Origin: Parerythrobacter jejuensis
GTDB lineage: Bacteria > Pseudomonadota > Alphaproteobacteria > Sphingomonadales > Sphingomonadaceae
Assembly: GCF_039536765.1 (NCBI RefSeq)
Contig: NZ_BAAAZF010000001.1
Coordinates: 1,674,001-1,738,000 of the forward strand
Direction of reading: 5' to 3'
DNA: 64,000 nucleotides
Position 1 is the stretch's first letter. The number at the start of each line of letters is the position of its first letter. Made by a program: the position numbers and the translations under genes. The notes beneath the pieces were generated by a model. That model was not told where the DNA came from, ran no database searches, and was given only the letters and a program-made list of their open reading frames with translations. Below are positions 35,196-43,670 of the stretch, one piece after another.

Positions 35196-35350
35196 TCCAC
35201 GCCGAAACCACGCCATCGCGGGCGCAACTGGTTCAATCCTTGACTGCCAAGGCACGCAAGCTGTCGCTCGCCCGACATGCTGCGCGCAAGCATCCGCAGT
35301 GGAAATGGCGATCACCCTCATTGCTGTGGCCGTTCTTCCAGGGAGACTGA
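35192..35350 (+). CDS. 52-residue ORF in the g7 (stopper) position of the GTA cluster
   Basis: Small basic protein (LVQSLTAKARKLSLARHAAR, then KHPQWKWRSPSLLWPFF) that starts in an ATGA overlap with g6 and ends 3 bp before g8, so gene spacing supports it being translated. RcGTA g7, the head-completion stopper, is about twice this length and beta-rich; I see no resemblance. It could be a degenerate or replaced g7, or an unrelated small assembly factor. Confidence 0.6.
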   Translation: MIHAETTPSRAQLVQSLTAKARKLSLARHAARKHPQWKWRSPSLLWPFFQGD

Positions 35351-35353
35351 CCG

Positions 35354-35746
35354 ATGGAAAATCAATTGCGCATCGCCCTTCTCGAATGGCTGCGGAGCGC
35401 CCCCTATCCGATCAACACGCTGAACCTGATCGACGAGAGAGGGACGTCACGATCAACTCTGCCCTGGCTTGAACTCGTGTCCAGCGCATCAACTGAATGG
35501 GGCACGAAGGACCGCCAGGGCCGCGAGGTGCGGGTCGCGCTGGAGCTCAACACCCGCGACGATGATCCAGCGACGGCAACGGCGCTGGTCGCCACCATCG
35601 AGGCCAGAGTTGCTTCTCTACCATCCCAGCAAGGCGGCTTGCGCGTCGTCAGCAATCGCTTCCTGCGGGCCCGGACCGAGCGCCGCACAAACAATATTCG
35701 CGCCACGCTGATGGAATTCCGGTTCCGCCTGCTGGCTGCCACCTGA
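35354..35746 (+). CDS. GTA tail terminator (g8, DUF3168)
   Basis: 130 residues. DUF3168 pattern: LRIALLEWLRSAPYPINTLN at the N-terminus, PWLELVSSASTEWGTKDRQG, then VALELNTRDDDPATATALVA and the C-terminal TNNIRATLMEFRFRLLA. It caps the tail tube and joins it to the neck. Position between the neck and tail-tube genes matches RcGTA. Confidence 0.88.
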   Translation: MENQLRIALLEWLRSAPYPINTLNLIDERGTSRSTLPWLELVSSASTEWGTKDRQGREVRVALELNTRDDDPATATALVATIEARVASLPSQQGGLRVVSNRFLRARTERRTNNIRATLMEFRFRLLAAT

Positions 35747-35764
35747 CACGCGAAAGGACACATA

Positions 35765-36172
35765 ATGACCGCACAGAATGGCTCCGCCTTCCTCCTCAAG
35801 ATCGGGGGCGGTGCCCAGCCGCCTGCCTACGAGACAGTCGCCGGCCTTCGCACGACCCAGATGTCGATCAATGGCGACCCCGTGGTTGTGACGCACAAGG
35901 AATCCGGCGGATGGCGCGACCTCTTGTCAGGGGCTGGAACCCGTTCGGTCAGTGTCAGCGCTGCGGGTATTTTCCTAGGGAGTAGCGCCGAAAACCGCGT
36001 TCAGACGCACGCCTTGGCCGGTACCATCGACGACTACGAACTGTCTTTCGAGGACGGTGCGAAATTGCGTGGGCGCTTCCTGGTTCAGCGCCTCGACTAT
36101 GCCGGCGATTTCAATGGTGAACGCAATTACACGCTCCAGTTGGAAAGCTCGGGCGCCGTGGTGACCGCGTGA
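35765..36172 (+). CDS. GTA major tail (tube) protein (g9)
   Basis: 135 residues of the TP901-1/GTA tail tube family: NGSAFLLKIGGGAQPPAYET, TQMSINGDPVVVTHKESGGW, LLSGAGTRSVSVSAAGIFLG, and RGRFLVQRLDYAGDFNGERN. Hexameric rings stack into the non-contractile tube. AAAGGA precedes the ATG. Overlaps g10 by 4 bp. Confidence 0.92.
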   Translation: MTAQNGSAFLLKIGGGAQPPAYETVAGLRTTQMSINGDPVVVTHKESGGWRDLLSGAGTRSVSVSAAGIFLGSSAENRVQTHALAGTIDDYELSFEDGAKLRGRFLVQRLDYAGDFNGERNYTLQLESSGAVVTA

Positions 36173-36477
36173 GCGCCAACGTGATGCGCGGCGAAGCCAG
36201 CCTAACGGTTGCGGGCCGCTCCTATCTGTTGCGCCCGACCTTCGCAGCTCTGATCGCTGCTGAGGAAGAACTCGGCCCCCTGTTCGCGCTGGTAGATCGG
36301 GCGGGCTCTGGGAACCTGAAACTGGCAGAGATGGCATCGTTGTTCTGGCATTGCCTTGATGAGCCTGCTGATCTTTCGCGAGAAGATATTGGCCAGGCCG
36401 TCATCCAGCATGGCCTCGCCGGATGCGCGGAACCCCTGCGCAACGTTCTCGGTACCATTCTGCAAGGCCGCGGATGA
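36169..36477 (+). CDS. GTA g10 (tail assembly protein, GTA TAC family)
   Basis: 102 residues, GTG start overlapping g9. Signature regions: VMRGEASLTVAGRSYLLRPT, FAALIAAEEELGPLFALVDR and LAEMASLFWHCLDEPADLSR. In siphophages this slot encodes the first tail assembly chaperone that coats the tape measure. No frameshift site is needed here because g10.1 has its own start with a 4-bp overlap. Confidence 0.87.
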   Translation: MSANVMRGEASLTVAGRSYLLRPTFAALIAAEEELGPLFALVDRAGSGNLKLAEMASLFWHCLDEPADLSREDIGQAVIQHGLAGCAEPLRNVLGTILQGRG

Positions 36478-36668
36478 GCGAGACACTGAGCGATGCTATT
36501 CCGCGCCTGGCGGCACTGGCATCGCAAGTTCTCAGGTGGAGGCCAGCAGAATTCTGGTCGGCCACTCCAATGGAGCTTTCGGTCAGCCTGGGCCCAATCG
36601 AACCGTCTGATGCCCCGCTTTCCCGCAATGAGATCGATGCAATGATGGAGCGCGATTCCAATGGATGA
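36474..36668 (+). CDS. GTA phage tail assembly chaperone (g10.1)
   Basis: 64 residues from MSETLSDAIP. The phrase VLRWRPAEFWSATPMEL is the hallmark of the rcc01693-type tail chaperone family (TIGR02216). It overlaps g10 by 4 bp and the tape measure gene by 8 bp. The longer frame to 36423 lies inside g10. Confidence 0.88.
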   Translation: MSETLSDAIPRLAALASQVLRWRPAEFWSATPMELSVSLGPIEPSDAPLSRNEIDAMMERDSNG

Positions 36669-37239
36669 CTCGGTTGAAGAAATGCTGGTCGAGGTTCGTG
36701 CCAGCACGCAGGGCTTTTCGGATGACATTGCCCAAATGCGGGGAGCATTCGACACTCAGCTGGTGGATGGATTCAGCAAGGCGGGATCCGTTCTCGAACG
36801 CGGGCTCGTTTCTGCCATCCGCAAGGGGAGCCTGAGTTTCGAAGACTTGCGGCGAAACGCCTCCCGTGTGCTCGACCAGATTGCGTCCGAGGCGCTCCAG
36901 CTTGGGCTGGACAGCATCTTTGGCGGCGGCGGCAACAGCTCTGGTGCTGGCGGCCTTCTGGGCGGATTGATTGGCGGTATTTTAGGCCTGCCAGGGCGTG
37001 CGACAGGGGGGCCAGTGTCTCCAGGACGCGGATATTTGGTGGGTGAGCGCGGGCCGGAATTGTTCGTCCCTACCAGCGCAGGGAAGGTTCAGGCCAACGG
37101 GGCCACCGGTGTATCGGCGCGGTCAGTCAACGTGGCCATCAAAGTCCAGTCACCACGCGGCACCGACAGCCCGGTCGCGATGCAGCGATCTTCCCGGCAG
37201 GTCGCCAGCGCCGTGCGGCGCGCCCTAATAGAATTCTAG
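36661..37239 (+). CDS. GTA tape measure protein (g11)
   Basis: 192 residues, very short for a tape measure but about the size of RcGTA g11, consistent with a short tail. N-terminal helix (MLVEVRASTQGFSDDIAQMR), a hydrophobic glycine stretch (GGLLGGLIGGILGLPG, about 99-114), then the conserved ATGGPVSPGRGYLVGERGPE and LFVPTSAG segment. It sets tail length and may enter the recipient membrane. Confidence 0.9.
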   Translation: MDDSVEEMLVEVRASTQGFSDDIAQMRGAFDTQLVDGFSKAGSVLERGLVSAIRKGSLSFEDLRRNASRVLDQIASEALQLGLDSIFGGGGNSSGAGGLLGGLIGGILGLPGRATGGPVSPGRGYLVGERGPELFVPTSAGKVQANGATGVSARSVNVAIKVQSPRGTDSPVAMQRSSRQVASAVRRALIEF

Positions 37240-37251
37240 GAAGGTCCGTTC

Positions 37252-39576
37252 ATGGCATTCTGGCTGGCCCGTCAACGAAACGGGCAAGATCATGACTACA
37301 TCCAGCGGTTCGATCCACGTTTCTGGACGGTCAATTTTCCGCGCCCGATGATGGCATCCGTGGTCTCTACCGGCCCGGCTTCGCTGCGGGTTGATTGCGA
37401 ATTCCACAATGCAGGCGAACTCGCAGGATTGATTTGGGCGAGTACCGACACACTGGACCACCCTCTCGCAGGGTATGGCGAAGACCACAATTACGAGCAT
37501 ACCACGCTGCGCTTCCGATGGGTTTCCGATGGGGTCATCCCGCTTGACGCTGTGCATGGCCCAACCCTGACAATCGAAGGGCGCGACGCCAATGGCGATG
37601 TCCGCGCCTGGTATGTACGGCTTTGCAACTATGCCACCGGCACGCCCGAAAACGCACAGATTGTTTTGCCCTTCTCGGCGTTGCAGAGTGGCTTCACGCT
37701 GCCCGGAGAGAAAGTCTATCCGAGCGACATAGACCGGATGTTCATTTCGCTTGTTCCGACGGGATACGATCCCGGAAGCACAGCTCCTTTGGCCAGTCGC
37801 ATCAATGGCTGGGTCGAGTTGACCGATATCACCTGTGAGGGTGAACGGGCGATGCTCGAAATCGGTGATGTGCTGATGGCACCGCATGGCGAACAGATCG
37901 CCACTGCCTATGATGATGCCTTCAATCAAACCCCGGCCAGGTTGCTGCGCAATATCCGGGCGTTGGGTTATCGTGGGCGGATCATACATTATTTGGGGAT
38001 GAGTCACTTCTTCCGGCTGACTGATGTAGCTGGAAGCCTGAAGGTTTCGGAAGACGGTGCTCTATGCGAACCCGCAATCGCGTGGCACCGCTCGTTTTTC
38101 GAGCAGTCTCGGGCCCTTGGCTTCGATATCATCGCGTCCCTGTCTTACGAGCTTTTTGCCGAGCATTGCCCCGAAGAATGGCAGCAACGCGCCTATGACG
38201 GGACCCCGGCGCGCACCGGATGGGTGCCCCCCTCCGCCTTGCTGTCTCCGGCGAATAGCGATGCGATGGGATATCTTCATGCCGTGGCGACAGAGTTTGT
38301 CGTATTGATGGAAAGTGCTGGGTTGCCGGTGCTTTTCCAGATCGGCGAGCCCTGGTGGTGGGTGATCCCAACAACCCGGGCACCCTGCCTCTATGATGAT
38401 GCGGCGCGTGCGGCCCTCGGCGGCGATCCGCCGGTCATTGCTGACATGCGCGACCTGCATGATCCGGCCCGATTGGACCTTCTCGACGCGGCAGGCACCA
38501 TCCTGGCCCAATCGACTATCGATCTTGCCAATGCTGTGCGCACGGCGGCCAGCAGTTCTGCCGAGATCCTGCTGCTCGCATTCACGCCCACGATCCTCGA
38601 TCCCGACATGCCCGAGCTGAAACGCGCTAACCTTCCGGTCGAATGGGCATGGCCCACATTCGACCGCCTTCAGCTTGAAGATTATGACTGGCTGACAGGC
38701 GGCGCAACAGCATTGCGCCGGGCTGCCTATCAAGAAGTCGTTGCCAGGCTCGGTTACCCGATAGGCCGGCAAGATTATCTGTCGGGCTTCGTCTTGCTCG
38801 CCGAAGATGCCGACACATTCTGGCCGCCAATCGATGCTGCCCTCAGCGAAGCGAAAGCGCGCGGGATCACGCAGCGGTTCGTGTGGGCACTGCCTCAGAT
38901 TTCCCGCGATGGCTACACACGCCTCGCACCTTCTCAGGAGGATAAGGTGCAAGCCTTTGATGATGTAATCTACCCTCTCGCGCTTGGCCGCGATGCCGGC
39001 GTCAGTCCGGAGTTCTCAACCAATGTCGCCGTCACAGCGTCTGGCCATGAACGGCGCAATTCGTTGTGGTCGGATGCCAGGTTGCGCTACGACGTTGGCC
39101 CCGGCTTGCGATCTGAAGACGAGCTTGGGATTCTAATTCGCTTCTTCCGTGCGCGCAGGGGAGCTGCCCGCGGTTTCCGGTTGCCGGACCCGTTCGATTT
39201 CAGTTCGAACGGAATGACTGGCACACCCGGTCCGAACGATCAGCGCATCGGGACTGGCGACGGTCTGCAGGCGGATTTCGCGCTCATCAAGAATTACGGC
39301 GATGGCGATGACCCCCAGGTTCGGCCCATCACCCGGCCCCGCACCGAGACTGTGCGGGTCAGCATCGATGGTGCCGAAACCCAGGATTGGGCAATGGCAG
39401 ATGGGGGCGTGATAACATTCGGTTCACCTCCTGCGTCTGGCGCGGCTATTCGGGCCGGTTACATGTTCGACGTGCCTGTGCGATTTGCAGAAGACAGGCT
39501 CGATGTCACTGGCGCTGCCTTTGCTGCTGGCGAAGCACCATCGGTACCGCTGGTGGAAGTGCGCGAGCGGACATGA
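37252..39576 (+). CDS. GTA g12 distal-tail protein: TIM-barrel-like extension fused to DUF2460
   Basis: 774 residues. The last ~190 (from about 584, PEFSTNVAVTASGHERRNSL) are a normal DUF2460 domain with FRARRGAARGFRLPDPFDF and IGTGDGLQADFALIKNYGDG; RcGTA g12 consists of little else. The first ~190 look beta-rich, and ~210-565 read like a glycoside-hydrolase-type barrel: LGYRGRIIHYLGM, RALGFDIIASLSYELF, GLPVLFQIGEPWWWV, AKARGITQRFVWALPQ. Similar regions are annotated in databases as a non-contractile tail sheath/TIM-barrel module, from memory. Whether it binds or cleaves surface glycans is inference. Confidence 0.85.
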   Translation: MAFWLARQRNGQDHDYIQRFDPRFWTVNFPRPMMASVVSTGPASLRVDCEFHNAGELAGLIWASTDTLDHPLAGYGEDHNYEHTTLRFRWVSDGVIPLDAVHGPTLTIEGRDANGDVRAWYVRLCNYATGTPENAQIVLPFSALQSGFTLPGEKVYPSDIDRMFISLVPTGYDPGSTAPLASRINGWVELTDITCEGERAMLEIGDVLMAPHGEQIATAYDDAFNQTPARLLRNIRALGYRGRIIHYLGMSHFFRLTDVAGSLKVSEDGALCEPAIAWHRSFFEQSRALGFDIIASLSYELFAEHCPEEWQQRAYDGTPARTGWVPPSALLSPANSDAMGYLHAVATEFVVLMESAGLPVLFQIGEPWWWVIPTTRAPCLYDDAARAALGGDPPVIADMRDLHDPARLDLLDAAGTILAQSTIDLANAVRTAASSSAEILLLAFTPTILDPDMPELKRANLPVEWAWPTFDRLQLEDYDWLTGGATALRRAAYQEVVARLGYPIGRQDYLSGFVLLAEDADTFWPPIDAALSEAKARGITQRFVWALPQISRDGYTRLAPSQEDKVQAFDDVIYPLALGRDAGVSPEFSTNVAVTASGHERRNSLWSDARLRYDVGPGLRSEDELGILIRFFRARRGAARGFRLPDPFDFSSNGMTGTPGPNDQRIGTGDGLQADFALIKNYGDGDDPQVRPITRPRTETVRVSIDGAETQDWAMADGGVITFGSPPASGAAIRAGYMFDVPVRFAEDRLDVTGAAFAAGEAPSVPLVEVRERT

Positions 39577-40391
39577 GCCGGACATTCTTCGCGTCCGAAC
39601 TCGAAGGCGTGGCGACGTGGTGGCGGATAGAGCGTCAGGATGGTGTAACCTTGGGTTTCACCAGCCATGATCGTGACCTCACTTTCGACGGGGTCACATA
39701 TCGGGCCGCCCCGGGCGTCTTGCCTTCGGCCATCCGCAAGACCTCAGGCCTGTCCGGAGACAGTGCGGAAATGGCCGGCCCTCTGTCGCATGACAGCATA
39801 TCGTCAACCGATCTTGCCAGAGGAAGGTTCGACAACGCCAGGGTGAGTATCGGAGCGGTTGATTGGGAAACGCTCGAACGCGTGAACCTCTATAATGGCT
39901 CGATAGGAAGGGTAAGCGAAGAGGCGGATGGCTTCTCGGCTGAATTGCTGTCCTCTAAGGAACAGCTGAGTTTCGATCACATCCCCAGGACCAGTCCGAC
40001 TTGTAGAGCTGAATTTTGTGGGCCGGGCTGCACTCTATCGGCGGCCCGCTTTAGCCGGGAATGCACTGCCATTGCTATTGACCACCAGGCCAACACGGTC
40101 ACGTTTGATCATAGTGCCGGTAGCGAATTGGTCTACGGACAGATCCGCTGGCTGGATGGCCCGCAAATCGGTCAGAAGCAGGAAATTGTTGCCGTTGCGG
40201 ACGGTGGCGTCATCGTCGATTCGCAAATCGATCCTGCAACTCTGCCAGGAATGCGAGCGGTCGTGCGCGAAGGCTGCGATCATACCATTGCCACGTGTTA
40301 CAACCGCTTTTCCAACGCGGTCAATTTCCAGGGCGAGCCCTTTTTACCCGGCAATGACCTGTTGGCCCGCTACCCGACTCCAGCCGGATGA
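39573..40391 (+). CDS. GTA baseplate hub protein (g13, DUF2163)
   Basis: 272 residues. DUF2163 N-part (TWWRIERQDGVTLGFTSHDR, AAPGVLPSAIRKTSGLSGDS) and C-terminal Phage_BR0599-type region with cysteines C144, C149, C153 and C164 (TCRAEFCGPGCTLSAARF) and two more near EGCDHTIATC. The RcGTA hub and the lambda tail-tip protein L carry Fe-S clusters, so metal binding is likely. ATG overlaps the g12 stop; the frame upstream of it lies inside g12. Confidence 0.9.
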   Translation: MSRTFFASELEGVATWWRIERQDGVTLGFTSHDRDLTFDGVTYRAAPGVLPSAIRKTSGLSGDSAEMAGPLSHDSISSTDLARGRFDNARVSIGAVDWETLERVNLYNGSIGRVSEEADGFSAELLSSKEQLSFDHIPRTSPTCRAEFCGPGCTLSAARFSRECTAIAIDHQANTVTFDHSAGSELVYGQIRWLDGPQIGQKQEIVAVADGGVIVDSQIDPATLPGMRAVVREGCDHTIATCYNRFSNAVNFQGEPFLPGNDLLARYPTPAG

Positions 40392-40816
40392 CGGATTGCC
40401 AGCGGCTGGCGCAAGCCGCCGAAGAATGCATTGGTGCGCCGTACCGGTTGCGCGGACGGAGCCTGGCAACCGGCGTCGATTGCATTGGCCTGGTTGTTAC
40501 TTGTCTTGCCAGGATCGGGCGCTCCCTCGACATTCCGGCGAATTATCAGCTCCGCAATAGTGCAATCGCATCTCTGGTCGACAAGGTCGATTTTGCAGGG
40601 GTCCAGTTGGCCCAAGGTGACATCGCATCAGGGGACATAGTGCTGGCCCGGCCCGGCCCGGCCCAGCATCACTTACTGATCGCAACATCTCCTGACCGGT
40701 TCGTGCACGCCCATGCCGGACTGCGCCGAGTTGTCGCGATGCCGGGGCCCATCCCCTGGCCCGTCCTGAGCCGTTGGCGGCTTTCCGAAACGCCTGTAGC
40801 CGAAGTGGAGATCTGA
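40388..40816 (+). CDS. GTA NlpC/P60 cell-wall peptidase (g14)
   Basis: 142 residues of the NlpC/P60 Cys peptidase clan: catalytic Cys in ATGVDCIGLVV, His in AQHHLLIATS and a further His in RFVHAHAG. In RcGTA this tail-tip enzyme cuts recipient peptidoglycan to let DNA through. The GDIASGDIVLARPGPAQHHL stretch is typical. Overlaps g13 by 4 bp. Confidence 0.92.
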   Translation: MTDCQRLAQAAEECIGAPYRLRGRSLATGVDCIGLVVTCLARIGRSLDIPANYQLRNSAIASLVDKVDFAGVQLAQGDIASGDIVLARPGPAQHHLLIATSPDRFVHAHAGLRRVVAMPGPIPWPVLSRWRLSETPVAEVEI

Positions 40817-40819
40817 AGA

Positions 40820-42997
40820 ATGGCGACCCTTGTACTCTCGGCTGTCGGATCGATCGTCGGCGGACCTCTTGGCGGTTCTATCGGGGCCTTGATCGGGCGC
40901 GAGGTCGATGGACGCATCATCGGCGGCAAGACCAATGAAGGCCCGAGGCTGAAGGAACTCCACGTCACAACCTCAAGCTATGGCCAGCCCATTCCTCGCT
41001 TGCATGGCAAAATGAGAGCCTCCGGCAGCATCATCTGGGCAACCGACCTGAACGAAACCAGCGAAACGAGCGGCGGGAAGGGAAAACCCAAGACGACGAC
41101 GTATAGTTACAGCGCATCCTTTGCCATCGCGCTGTCCAGTCGCCCCATCAGAGGGCTGGGGCGGATATGGGCCGACGGCAACTTGCTCAGGGGAGAGGCC
41201 GGGGACCTGAAAACTGGCGGAGCGCTTCGATTCTATGAGGGCCGAGGCGATCAACCAGTCGACCCGATCATTGGTGCAACCGAAGGGAGCAACTGCCCCG
41301 CCTTCCGTAACTGCGCCTATGCGGTCTTCGAGGATCTCGATCTGTCCGATTTTGGTAATCGAATTCCCGCACTGACATTCGAAGTGATTGGCGACGATGG
41401 CGGGGCGAAGTTCACCGACCTGGTGGAGCATCAGATTACTTCACATTCCAACACGGCAACAACAGAAGGCCTGCAAGGCTTCGCCATCGAAGCCGGACCG
41501 GTCGCGGCCAACCTTGATGCCATTGGCAGCGTATTTCCCTTGTCTTGCGAAGCGGGCGAACACGGCCTTACCTTTCGCGATCCGGAAAAGGACGTCACCC
41601 CGGTCATATTACCACACGCGATTACCACGCCAACTTCCGGGGAATCTGACGCTCCCAGCGGGCGGCAAGGCATCAGGCAAGCCGCTGAGAACGGGCCAAC
41701 GGCATTGCGCCACTATGATCCAGAGCGCGACTATCAGCCAGGCATCCAGCGCGCAGCGGGGCCGACCGGATCCCGCGGCCAGCAATTCCTTGAATTCCCC
41801 GGCGTGCTTTCTGCCGACACCGCAAAGGCCTTGGCTGAGCAAGTTACTTTGCGCGACCGCTGGCGCAGAGAGCGCATGTCTTGGCGGGTTGCTGAGCTGG
41901 ACCCGGCCATCCAGCCTGGTGGCATTGTCAAGCTTCCGGACCGCCCGGGAGAATGGCTGGTCGAATCCTGGGAGTGGCGCGACAAAGGGATCGAGCTCGA
42001 GCTTGTAAGGCGCAGCGCCACAAATGTGCGAGGTGGTGGTACTGATGCAGGTGCCTATCTGGCGCCAATTGACGCGCTGCCCTTCCCGACCATTCTCGAT
42101 GTCTTCGAGCTACCATGGGATGGCACCGGCAGTTCAAACCAGCGCCAGATATTTGCTGCAGCTTCTACTCCCCTCGGCCGCGCTAGCGTTTCGCTGCATG
42201 CAGAGATTGGCAATGCACTGGAGCTGCTGACGACCAATCCTCGCACAAACTCCCTGCAAGGTTCACTGCGGTCCCCACTGGCTGGCTCGCCTGCGTTGAG
42301 GGTGGAGCCCCTCCAATCCATTGAGGTTTCGATTGAGAATCATGATGCCGATCTGACGGATGCGACGCTCGAAGAACTGCTCAATGGAGCAAATCGAGCG
42401 CTGGTAGGGTCCGAAGTGATGCAGTTTGCCACAGCAACACCTCTCGGCGACGGGAACTGGCGTCTTTCTTGTCTGCTGCGGGGGCGCGGAGGCACCGAAG
42501 CCGAATCACAGAAGGGCCACAATGCCGACGCGCCGTTCGTCATTCTCGACCGGAATCTGATCGAGCTCGGCGCCGTTTCGACTCAGGCCCTGTCCGGCGA
42601 TCGAATGGCGGCTATCGGCCCAGGCGACGAAGATCCGGCCTACGCGCCATTGCGAAACAGGGGTGCCAGTATCCGTCCTTTGACGCCCGTCCACCCGCGA
42701 GCCAGAATCGAGAACGATGGCTCTCTGAAACTGTGCTGGACACGACGGGCTCGCGGAGCCTGGGCATGGCATGATGGGGTCGAAGTCCCTCTAGTTGAAG
42801 AAATTGAATCGTATCTGGTGGGCATTGGCTCGACCGATTCGCCGTCTTCAAGCTGGATCACACCCATCAACGCTTTGAGTTTCGACCCTGCCGGATGGAA
42901 TGACATCCAGTTAGCCGCGCCCGGTGCAGTCATGTGGGTGCGTCAGATCGGAAGTTTTGCCCACTCTGAGCCGCTTTTGCTGATGCAAATCCCCTGA
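40820..42997 (+). CDS. GTA tail-tip host-specificity protein (g15), short form
   Basis: 725 residues. N-terminus has the glycine zipper-like segment GSIVGGPLGGSIGALIGREV and the g15 core: YGQPIPRLHGKMRASGSIIW, YSASFAIALSSRPIRGLGRI, FRNCAYAVFEDLDLSDFGNR. The Phage-tail_3 part follows directly (GLTFRDPEKDVTPVILPHAI, LDPAIQPGGIVKLPD). RcGTA g15 is about 1,300 residues and carries a GTA_TIM domain between these parts; I do not see it here. It forms the tip that contacts the recipient. Confidence 0.87.
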   Translation: MATLVLSAVGSIVGGPLGGSIGALIGREVDGRIIGGKTNEGPRLKELHVTTSSYGQPIPRLHGKMRASGSIIWATDLNETSETSGGKGKPKTTTYSYSASFAIALSSRPIRGLGRIWADGNLLRGEAGDLKTGGALRFYEGRGDQPVDPIIGATEGSNCPAFRNCAYAVFEDLDLSDFGNRIPALTFEVIGDDGGAKFTDLVEHQITSHSNTATTEGLQGFAIEAGPVAANLDAIGSVFPLSCEAGEHGLTFRDPEKDVTPVILPHAITTPTSGESDAPSGRQGIRQAAENGPTALRHYDPERDYQPGIQRAAGPTGSRGQQFLEFPGVLSADTAKALAEQVTLRDRWRRERMSWRVAELDPAIQPGGIVKLPDRPGEWLVESWEWRDKGIELELVRRSATNVRGGGTDAGAYLAPIDALPFPTILDVFELPWDGTGSSNQRQIFAAASTPLGRASVSLHAEIGNALELLTTNPRTNSLQGSLRSPLAGSPALRVEPLQSIEVSIENHDADLTDATLEELLNGANRALVGSEVMQFATATPLGDGNWRLSCLLRGRGGTEAESQKGHNADAPFVILDRNLIELGAVSTQALSGDRMAAIGPGDEDPAYAPLRNRGASIRPLTPVHPRARIENDGSLKLCWTRRARGAWAWHDGVEVPLVEEIESYLVGIGSTDSPSSSWITPINALSFDPAGWNDIQLAAPGAVMWVRQIGSFAHSEPLLLMQIP

Positions 42998-43023
42998 TCT
43001 TTTCGACTTTGAAAGGGAAAACC

Positions 43024-43479
43024 ATGACCCAACCGATCGAATTTCAAAGCACCTCTGCCCGCCATGGCTTGCCGCTTCTTTTCGCGGCACAAGCCCAGAA
43101 GGAAGCCATCGTGAACGAGGGCCTGCTCCGGATCGATGCCCTGCTGCACCCGAGGGTAGAGGAGCAGATATCGACCCCTCCCGCTACAGCTGGCGAGGGC
43201 CAGATCTGGCTCGTCGGCCAGAGCCCGACGGGCGCCTGGGCCGGTCAGGAAGACTGCCTTGCGTCTTTCAGCGGCGGTGATTGGCTCTTCCTCGACCCGA
43301 CAGAGGGAATGCAGTGCTATGATGCGACCAGAGGCCAAATCCTCCACTACAGCGGACAGTGGGAAGTGCCGGCCAAACCGCTCACCCCTTCTGGAGGGCA
43401 ATTGGTCGATGCCGAGGCGCGTGCAACTTTGGAAGCGCTCATAGCAGCCTTGGTTGCTGTTGGCGTTTTCCCGGCCTGA
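43024..43479 (+). CDS. DUF2793 protein at the end of the GTA cluster
   Basis: 151 residues. DUF2793 signature: HGLPLLFAAQAQKEAIVNEG (A-Q-A-Q-K-E motif), LLRIDALLHPRVEEQ, GEGQIWLVGQSPTGAWAGQE, and GGDWLFLDPTEGMQCYD. It is common at the end of phage and GTA tail operons in this order and may be a fibre or capsid-surface protein; role unproved. AAAGGGAAAA precedes the ATG. Confidence 0.85.
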   Translation: MTQPIEFQSTSARHGLPLLFAAQAQKEAIVNEGLLRIDALLHPRVEEQISTPPATAGEGQIWLVGQSPTGAWAGQEDCLASFSGGDWLFLDPTEGMQCYDATRGQILHYSGQWEVPAKPLTPSGGQLVDAEARATLEALIAALVAVGVFPA

Positions 43480-43670
43480 GGTCGGAACAAGGGCGCAGGT
43501 TCCTTGTTGAGCAGCTGACGGGCCGAGAATTCCGGCTGTTTGTCCGGATGTTGCTAAAATTGCGGCATTCTTGCAACAGGTTGGAGCGTTTGCCTGCTTG
43601 CTTAGCCACTGGGGAAAAGTTAGATGAGAATCTCTTGGTGGCTCCAATTCGCTAAAAGGGGAATTACATA

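Noticed and set aside
38062-38952. 296-codon open frame on minus inside GTA g12
   Set aside because: Antisense shadow; g12 is conserved in its DUF2460 end and in frame throughout, so there is no need for a separate gene.
29594-43479. Cluster as an active prophage
   Set aside because: No integrase, repressor, replication or lysis genes and no flanking direct repeats visible; gene order matches RcGTA.
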